Assembly (NCBI RefSeq): GCF_037203605.1 | Contig: NZ_JBBDHC010000003.1 | Location: forward strand, 124,001-188,000 | Direction of reading: 5' to 3' | Origin: Denitratimonas tolerans | Lineage (GTDB): Bacteria > Pseudomonadota > Gammaproteobacteria > Xanthomonadales > Xanthomonadaceae | DNA length: 64,000 nucleotides | Shown here: in pieces, positions 60,416 through 64,000 of the stretch | Position numbering within the stretch: the first letter of the stretch is position 1 | Layout: each line of letters starts with the position of its first letter | The notes under the pieces: model-generated | The model's input: the letters and a program-made list of their open reading frames with translations, nothing else | Told to the model about the DNA's origin: nothing | The model's database searches: none | Program-made: the position numbers and the translations under genes

Positions 60416-62049
60416 GCCACCGCCCAGTACCGCCGCCAGCGGTAGTTGCCCTCGAAGCGAACGGCACCGCGCTCGATCAACTCTTCCAGCGCTCGCTTGA
60501 CTTGCTTCGGGTGAATCTCACCGCCAACGCGCTTGTGGATGTCGCTGATCGCAGATTCGGGGTAGCGCCGCAGGTCTTCAAGCACCAGCGCTGCCAGGCG
60601 GTGCGGCTCGATGCGCTTGAGGGTGGTCTCGCCGGTGAACTTGAGGCTGCGCAGCAGGCCCGGATCAACAAAATAGCGCGTAGCCTGGGTGCGGCCGGCG
60701 CTCTGCACCAGATGCCAGTCCAGCAGGCGTTTCAGCCAGGGCTGGAGTGCCTCGACCGATGGCAGCTCAAGGGTGGTCGCCAACTCGCGCGCAGTGAGTG
60801 CGTCGTGCTGGGCCAGCAAGCCCAAGGCAATGCGCTCGCGTTGGGTGAGCTGGTAGGTCTGGTCAGCCTTGGCGATGAAGTCGATGACCTCCGGTTTGAG
60901 GATGCGGCGACGCACCGTGACCTGAACGCGGTCGTGGGTCTCGATCAGCTCCGGCGCCGGGCGGCCTTGCGACAACAGCACCTCGAAAATCTTGTCGAAA
61001 CCACTGCCTTCGCGCTCCATCAGCTTCAGGTCGTGAAAGAGCCGGGCCAGGTGCTCGTTGCGGCGCACGGTGGTGTGCAGAACATTCTGCGGCGTGACAC
61101 CCAGTGGCAGTGGGCCGGGGTTGACCACCTCCAGCCGGTCCGGGTGCAGATTCAGGAAGATGTCGCCGCGCTGGGTGTACGGGCGGTGCACCAGGGCGTT
61201 GACCAGGAGTTCACGCACGACGATTTCATCGAAAGCAGGCACGTTCTGGCGATACAGGCCATCGGGTAGTTCATAGCGCTCGCGGAAGTCGGGCACCTCC
61301 AGCCAGACCGCCTCGATCAGCTCCGTCGGGCTCTGCGTGTGGTCGTCCCACACCAGCTTGTTGACCTTCTGGCCGTGCTCGTCATATTTGATGAACTGGA
61401 TGACCGGTGCCGTGGTCAGTTGGGCGCGGTGATGCTGTCGGCCCAGGCAAAGCACGCCCAGATTGGTGAGGGACTGCCCCTGCGCGAGCTGATAGTGTTC
61501 GAGCAGCTCGTCGTCGGACTTTTCCTTCACCGAAGCCTTGACGCGATCGGATGCGCGCAAAGCTCGCAGCAATTTGTCGCTCTTGCCGCCATCTACCTCG
61601 CCGCGCGGAACATGCAGGGTGGTCTGCGTCTCCCAGGGCAGCGCAGAACGCTCACTGGCCAGCCGCATCACGTCGTCGCCCGTGACGGGCTTGCTCTGGT
61701 CGGCCACGCGCAGGAAGTAGCGTCCATCGGTGGTAGACGCCACCGCCAGCGAGCGAGGAACGCGCAACTCGATGTACTGGCCACCGTTCGGGGCGGTGAC
61801 CACATCAGGCAGCACCGTCACGTTGACGGTGCGCTCGGCCAGCTTGCGCCGAACGGTGTCGGGCAGATCGGCAGGGATGTGTTGACCAGCTGGCGGAGCA
61901 TCCTGCCCCTCCTCGACACCCAGCAGCAGACGACCGCCCGTCGCATTGGCAAAGGCGATGCAATCTTTGGCGATTTCGTTCCAGTCTGCCGTCTTGCCGG
62001 TCACTGCCCGCAAGGACTTCTGATCGAGGAGTTGTCCTTCCAGGCTCAC
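60412..62049 (-). CDS. Schlafen/AlbA_2-type ATP-binding protein (COG2865)
   Basis: A 545-residue protein. The N-terminal AlbA_2 (Schlafen-like) domain includes ADWNEIAKDCIAFANATGG and GRYFLRVADQSKPV. The middle contains a GHKL-like ATPase region (DEIVVRELLVNALVHRPY, LHPDRLEVVNPGPLP, REGSGFDKIFE). Winged-helix domains close the protein. Members of this family are often encoded inside type I restriction-modification loci, and here it sits next to an hsdM remnant. GTG 62049 has AAGGA 5 nt upstream. Possible roles are nucleic-acid binding or regulation in defence; exact function is unknown. Confidence 0.85.
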   Translation of the reverse strand: MSLEGQLLDQKSLRAVTGKTADWNEIAKDCIAFANATGGRLLLGVEEGQDAPPAGQHIPADLPDTVRRKLAERTVNVTVLPDVVTAPNGGQYIELRVPRSLAVASTTDGRYFLRVADQSKPVTGDDVMRLASERSALPWETQTTLHVPRGEVDGGKSDKLLRALRASDRVKASVKEKSDDELLEHYQLAQGQSLTNLGVLCLGRQHHRAQLTTAPVIQFIKYDEHGQKVNKLVWDDHTQSPTELIEAVWLEVPDFRERYELPDGLYRQNVPAFDEIVVRELLVNALVHRPYTQRGDIFLNLHPDRLEVVNPGPLPLGVTPQNVLHTTVRRNEHLARLFHDLKLMEREGSGFDKIFEVLLSQGRPAPELIETHDRVQVTVRRRILKPEVIDFIAKADQTYQLTQRERIALGLLAQHDALTARELATTLELPSVEALQPWLKRLLDWHLVQSAGRTQATRYFVDPGLLRSLKFTGETTLKRIEPHRLAALVLEDLRRYPESAISDIHKRVGGEIHPKQVKRALEELIERGAVRFEGNYRWRRYWAVA

Positions 62050-62071
62050 GCGATCCTTTCCCTGCTGCGAT

Positions 62072-62278
62072 TCAATTCTGTTCGTCCCCGCGCTCCGGCT
62101 CGTCGTCGGCCCCACCCGCGCGCACCCATTCATCGACCTCTGAAATCTGGAATTTCCAGAGCCGGCCGATCTTGTGTGCGGGCAGGCCTTTGCGCTCTCG
62201 CCAGCGGTAGACGGTGTCCTTCACGACGCCCAGATGCTGGGCAACTTCGCTTGCGGTGACCCACGGTTCGGCATTCAT
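62072..62278 (-). CDS. Excisionase-type helix-turn-helix protein
   Basis: A 68-residue DNA-binding protein of the HTH_17/MerR-like excisionase type: TASEVAQHLGVVKDTVYRWRERKGLPAHKIGRLWKF is the winged-helix pattern. It leads the accessory operon, 22 nt before the AlbA_2-type gene, and lies directly behind a perfect 16-bp palindrome (62285-62300), consistent with autoregulation. Such proteins act as regulators or as recombination directionality factors. Confidence 0.85.
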   Translation of the reverse strand: MNAEPWVTASEVAQHLGVVKDTVYRWRERKGLPAHKIGRLWKFQISEVDEWVRAGGADDEPERGDEQN

Positions 62279-62284
62279 GGCATT

Positions 62285-62300
62285 GGTACGTCGACGTACC
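62285..62300. promoter_or_regulatory. 16-bp perfect palindrome upstream of the HTH gene
   Basis: GGTACGTCGACGTACC reads identically on both strands. It ends 6 nt before the HTH start codon. It is a likely operator for the HTH protein, or an mRNA hairpin over the start. The flanking sequence to 62330 is AT-rich, unlike its surroundings, and may hold the promoter. Confidence 0.55.
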
Positions 62301-62340
62301 TCAGAGTCGTCTTAAATCATCATAAGTCTAACAAGCAGCG

Positions 62341-62655
62341 GCTTCACGGGCCAAACCTACAGCCGCGACTTGCGCCGGCAATGAAGGCTTGCCCGCACCG
62401 CAGATCGAGGTGGCGGTGGTGGCCCAGATCCGCACGGTGCTGACCATCCCGAAGCCCATCGCATCGGTGTTGCGCCAGATCCAACGTAACGGTGGGCAGG
62501 TCGACGAGGCCATCACAGTGATGGCGGTGGGATGACTCAACGACGTGTGGGATCAGTTGTTCCCGGTCGAGTGCCACCGCAGAGCCAACCTGATGATCGA
62601 GCGCATCGACCTCGTCCACGTTGGCGAGGTGCAGGGCATCAAAGTGAAGTGGCGG
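62341..62655 (+). pseudogene. Broken C-terminus of a large serine recombinase
   Basis: Frame +1 reads LPAPQIEVAVVAQIRTVL, then a TGA at about 62533, then LNDVWDQLFPVECHRRAN, NLMIERIDLV and GIKVKWRDP. That is the C-terminal coiled-coil and tail of zinc-ribbon serine recombinases, where LxxVWDxLFP, RIxxLxxERV and VxxR/W are conserved. The N-terminal catalytic domain is missing and the in-frame stop has split the rest, so the gene is dead. It lies back to back with the HTH gene, marking the edge of a former mobile element. Confidence 0.75.
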
Positions 62656-62727
62656 GACCCTGCGCGCGGGGCGACCAGGTGCGGGGGCTCGCACCACCCG
62701 GGTGAGCGCGTCGCGCACAGCGCCAGC

Positions 62728-62749
62728 AACCGCCCGTGGGCGGTTTTTT
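62728..62749 (+). terminator. Intrinsic terminator after the recombinase remnant
   Basis: AACCGCCC and GGGCGGTT flank a GT centre, followed by TTTTTT. This is a classic rho-independent terminator on the plus strand and probably ended transcription of the recombinase. Confidence 0.75.
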
Positions 62750-63246
62750 GTGGCCGCGCAGCGCTCGATCGCCACCGCTACAGGAGTTGTCAACCACAAC
62801 CGACCGCCTCTAACCCCGCGCCAGTAAAGGAAATGGACTGGAGAACGCTCGCGTGACCACCAAAGAAAACGGAGAACAGAGAGGCGTCGTCGGGGGCGAA
62901 AACGGCGACTTTGCAGGGGTGGCGCTCGCGAGGCCATGCCCGAAATCCGCGCCAACACTGGCGGGAACGGGCGAAAAAAACCAACCGAGAATAGCGAAGA
63001 AATGACCGCCGGCTGGAGGTTGCCGTCGGCCGCACCCGGCACCGGCTCCGTCACACATTCCGCGCACACCTGATGATGGCCGGCGCACCCCTGCGGCGAG
63101 TACAATTGCCGGCCGGGTACTCTGACTGCAAGGCCACGGAAGCCTGCGCGCATCTCGCTCCGGAAGGTGCCGCTGGTGCCGTCGCAAAGCCAGGATTCTG
63201 ACGCAAAACTGCACACCCAATCGACAAACAACCCGCAAAGCCTTAC
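62750..63246. other. Gene-poor stretch before tRNA-Arg
   Basis: About 500 bp without a gene I can support. It contains TACAAT at 63101-63106, a -10-like element that could belong to the tRNA gene some 140 bp downstream. ORFs here are short, in several frames and without recognisable motifs. Confidence 0.45.
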
Positions 63247-63323
63247 GGCCCCGTAGCTCAGCTGGATAGAGCGTCCCCCTCCTAAGGGGAAGGTCACACG
63301 TTCGAATCGTGTCGGGGTCGCCA
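63247..63323 (+). tRNA. tRNA-Arg (anticodon CCT)
   Basis: A 77-nt cloverleaf. The acceptor GGCCCCG pairs with CGGGGTC (one G-T pair), with discriminator G and encoded CCA. The D arm begins GCTC; the anticodon stem TCCCC/GGGGA closes the loop CTCCTAA with anticodon CCT, which reads AGG. The T arm is ACACG-TTCGAAT-CGTGT. All arms pair. Confidence 0.95.
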
Positions 63324-63472
63324 ATGACGCCGGTCTTTTGCGGCTTCATTGTCGCGAACCGCACGCGCGCGGGACACTTTTGGCACAGTGATTCACGCGC
63401 CGGGCAGGCAATGCGCTTCCCGCGAGACGCGCGCCACGGGCACCGCGCCGCAAGACTCTCAACGTCAGCCGC

Positions 63473-63550
63473 CGTCATCCCGGCAAAAGCCGGGATCCCT
63501 CTCGAACTTCGCAACAAAGCGCAATGGATTCCGGCTTTCGCCGGAGTGAC
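63473..63550. repeat. REP-like inverted repeat element
   Basis: Two small hairpins of opposite orientation: CGTCATCCCGGC-AAAA-GCCGGGATCC (63473-63498) and GGATTCCGGC-TTTC-GCCGGAGTGAC (63526-63550). The outer GTCAT/GTGAC and GGATCC/GGATTCC parts are complementary across the unit. This bicipital structure is typical of dispersed palindromic elements moved by REP-associated tyrosine transposases. Confidence 0.75.
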
Positions 63551-63593
63551 TAATTTGATGTTTCAGCTTGCGCTGAGGGCATTGCACCGCCGC

Positions 63594-64000
63594 TCAATCA
63601 CGCGCCGACAGCAGCCGATCCAGCACCCGCGCCACCGCCGCGAAGGCGAACGCACCAGTGACGTGCGTGGCCGCGCCCAGGCCGCCGCCGCAGTCGAGTT
63701 TCATCGATGCATCGGCGTCGCCCTGCGGGCGCAGGCCGCAGACGCTGCCGTCAGGCTGCGGGTAGCGCACGTTTTCCAGCGAGAACACCGCGGGAATGCC
63801 GAAACTGCGCTTGGGATTGGAAGGGAAGCCGAACTCGGTGCGCAGCTTGCGGCGGATCAGCGCCAGCATGGCGTCGTGTTCGGTGCGCGACAGGTCGCGG
63901 ATCAGGATTTTCGTGGGATCGATCCGACCGCCGGCCGAGCCGACGGTCACCAGCGGGATCTTGCGGCGGCGACAGAAGGCGATGGTTTCGACCTTGGTGC
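63594..64000 (-). CDS. tcdA: tRNA threonylcarbamoyladenosine dehydratase, C-terminal part
   Basis: About 134 codons are visible before the frame leaves the window. TVGSAGGRIDPTKI, FGIPAVFSLENVRYPQPDGSVC and CGGGLGAATHVTGAFAFAAVARV match the second half of E. coli TcdA/CsdL, a ThiF-type enzyme that converts t6A in tRNA to its cyclic form using ATP. The ATP-binding N-terminal domain lies beyond the edge. Starts inside this segment (such as GTG 63950) are internal. Confidence 0.9.
   Translation of the reverse strand, partial: TKVETIAFCRRRKIPLVTVGSAGGRIDPTKILIRDLSRTEHDAMLALIRRKLRTEFGFPSNPKRSFGIPAVFSLENVRYPQPDGSVCGLRPQGDADASMKLDCGGGLGAATHVTGAFAFAAVARVLDRLLSARD

Noticed and set aside
63247..63323. 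tRNA-Arg as attachment site of the accessory island
   Set aside because: The island remnants lie on the 5' side of the tRNA, about 500 bp away, while integration normally uses the 3' end; I see no second copy of the tRNA 3' end near 59.8 kb.

Overview
The window is a GC-rich, densely packed bacterial chromosome segment. The gene repertoire fits a gammaproteobacterium, most likely in or near the Xanthomonadales/Lysobacterales. Supporting points are a complete 14-gene nuo operon with separate nuoC and nuoD, a dapD / ArsC-like / dapE cluster, an AmgK-MurU peptidoglycan-recycling pair, GGGATT-type intergenic repeats, and a secreted protein ending in IFKDGFE. The taxonomic placement is inference. 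The sox cluster and the flavocytochrome c sulfide dehydrogenase-like flavoprotein show that the organism can oxidise reduced sulfur compounds and can pass electrons to a respiratory chain.

Region 1 (1-25,650) is mostly housekeeping. It holds a TraB/GumN-like protein (cut by the window edge), a PLP-dependent cysteine-synthase-family enzyme, two tandem paralogous secreted proteins, a HIT / dienelactone-hydrolase pair, rimO, a DUF3025 protein, a PQQ-type sugar dehydrogenase lipoprotein, a CBS protein and the dapD-arsC-dapE cluster. An operon follows with a small membrane protein, a PduO-type cobalamin adenosyltransferase, a histone-deacetylase-family amidohydrolase, amgK and murU. Next come a large M14 peptidase, a Pit phosphate transporter with its DUF47 partner, a CorC/HlyC-type membrane protein with an ExoD protein, and dnaE.

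Region 2 (25,700-40,390) is a sulfur-oxidation island. A long minus-strand run, read from 37,954 down to 27,486, encodes two half-size YeeE/YedE transporters, a Cys-Pro repeat lipoprotein, an uncharacterised His-rich protein, a lipidated tandem rhodanese, and SoxC, D, Y, Z, A, X, B and H. Diverging from it on the plus strand are a Tat-exported FccB/SoxF-type flavoprotein and a Rieske protein. The divergent promoter region carries a perfect ATACCCC-GT-GGGGTAT inverted repeat, the type of operator used by CsoR/CstR-family repressors. A CsoR-family regulator with an unusual Cys/Cys/His set lies at the far end of the cluster, beside a FadL-type porin. A coherent hypothesis is a persulfide- or metal-responsive circuit that imports sulfur compounds, oxidises them completely through SoxXA-YZ-B-CD, and sends electrons on to respiration.

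Region 3 (40,400-55,600) is the complete NADH:ubiquinone oxidoreductase operon nuoA-N on the minus strand, with a candidate sigma-70 promoter about 230 bp before nuoA and an inverted GGGATT repeat between nuoE and nuoD. Region 4 (55,670-59,730) has an M48 peptidase, a SUMF1-domain lipoprotein without the formylglycine-generating cysteines, and ribonuclease D.

Region 5 (59,800-62,750) is a decayed accessory island: an HTH excisionase-like protein behind a 16-bp perfect palindrome, a Schlafen/AlbA_2-type protein, a 56-codon ORF joined by ATGA overlaps at both ends, a truncated HsdM N-terminal fragment, a minus-strand terminator, and a broken serine-recombinase C-terminus. The window closes with tRNA-Arg(CCT), a REP-like inverted repeat and the 3' part of tcdA. 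Many long ORFs antisense to nuo, dnaE and sox are GC-bias shadows and are not annotated.
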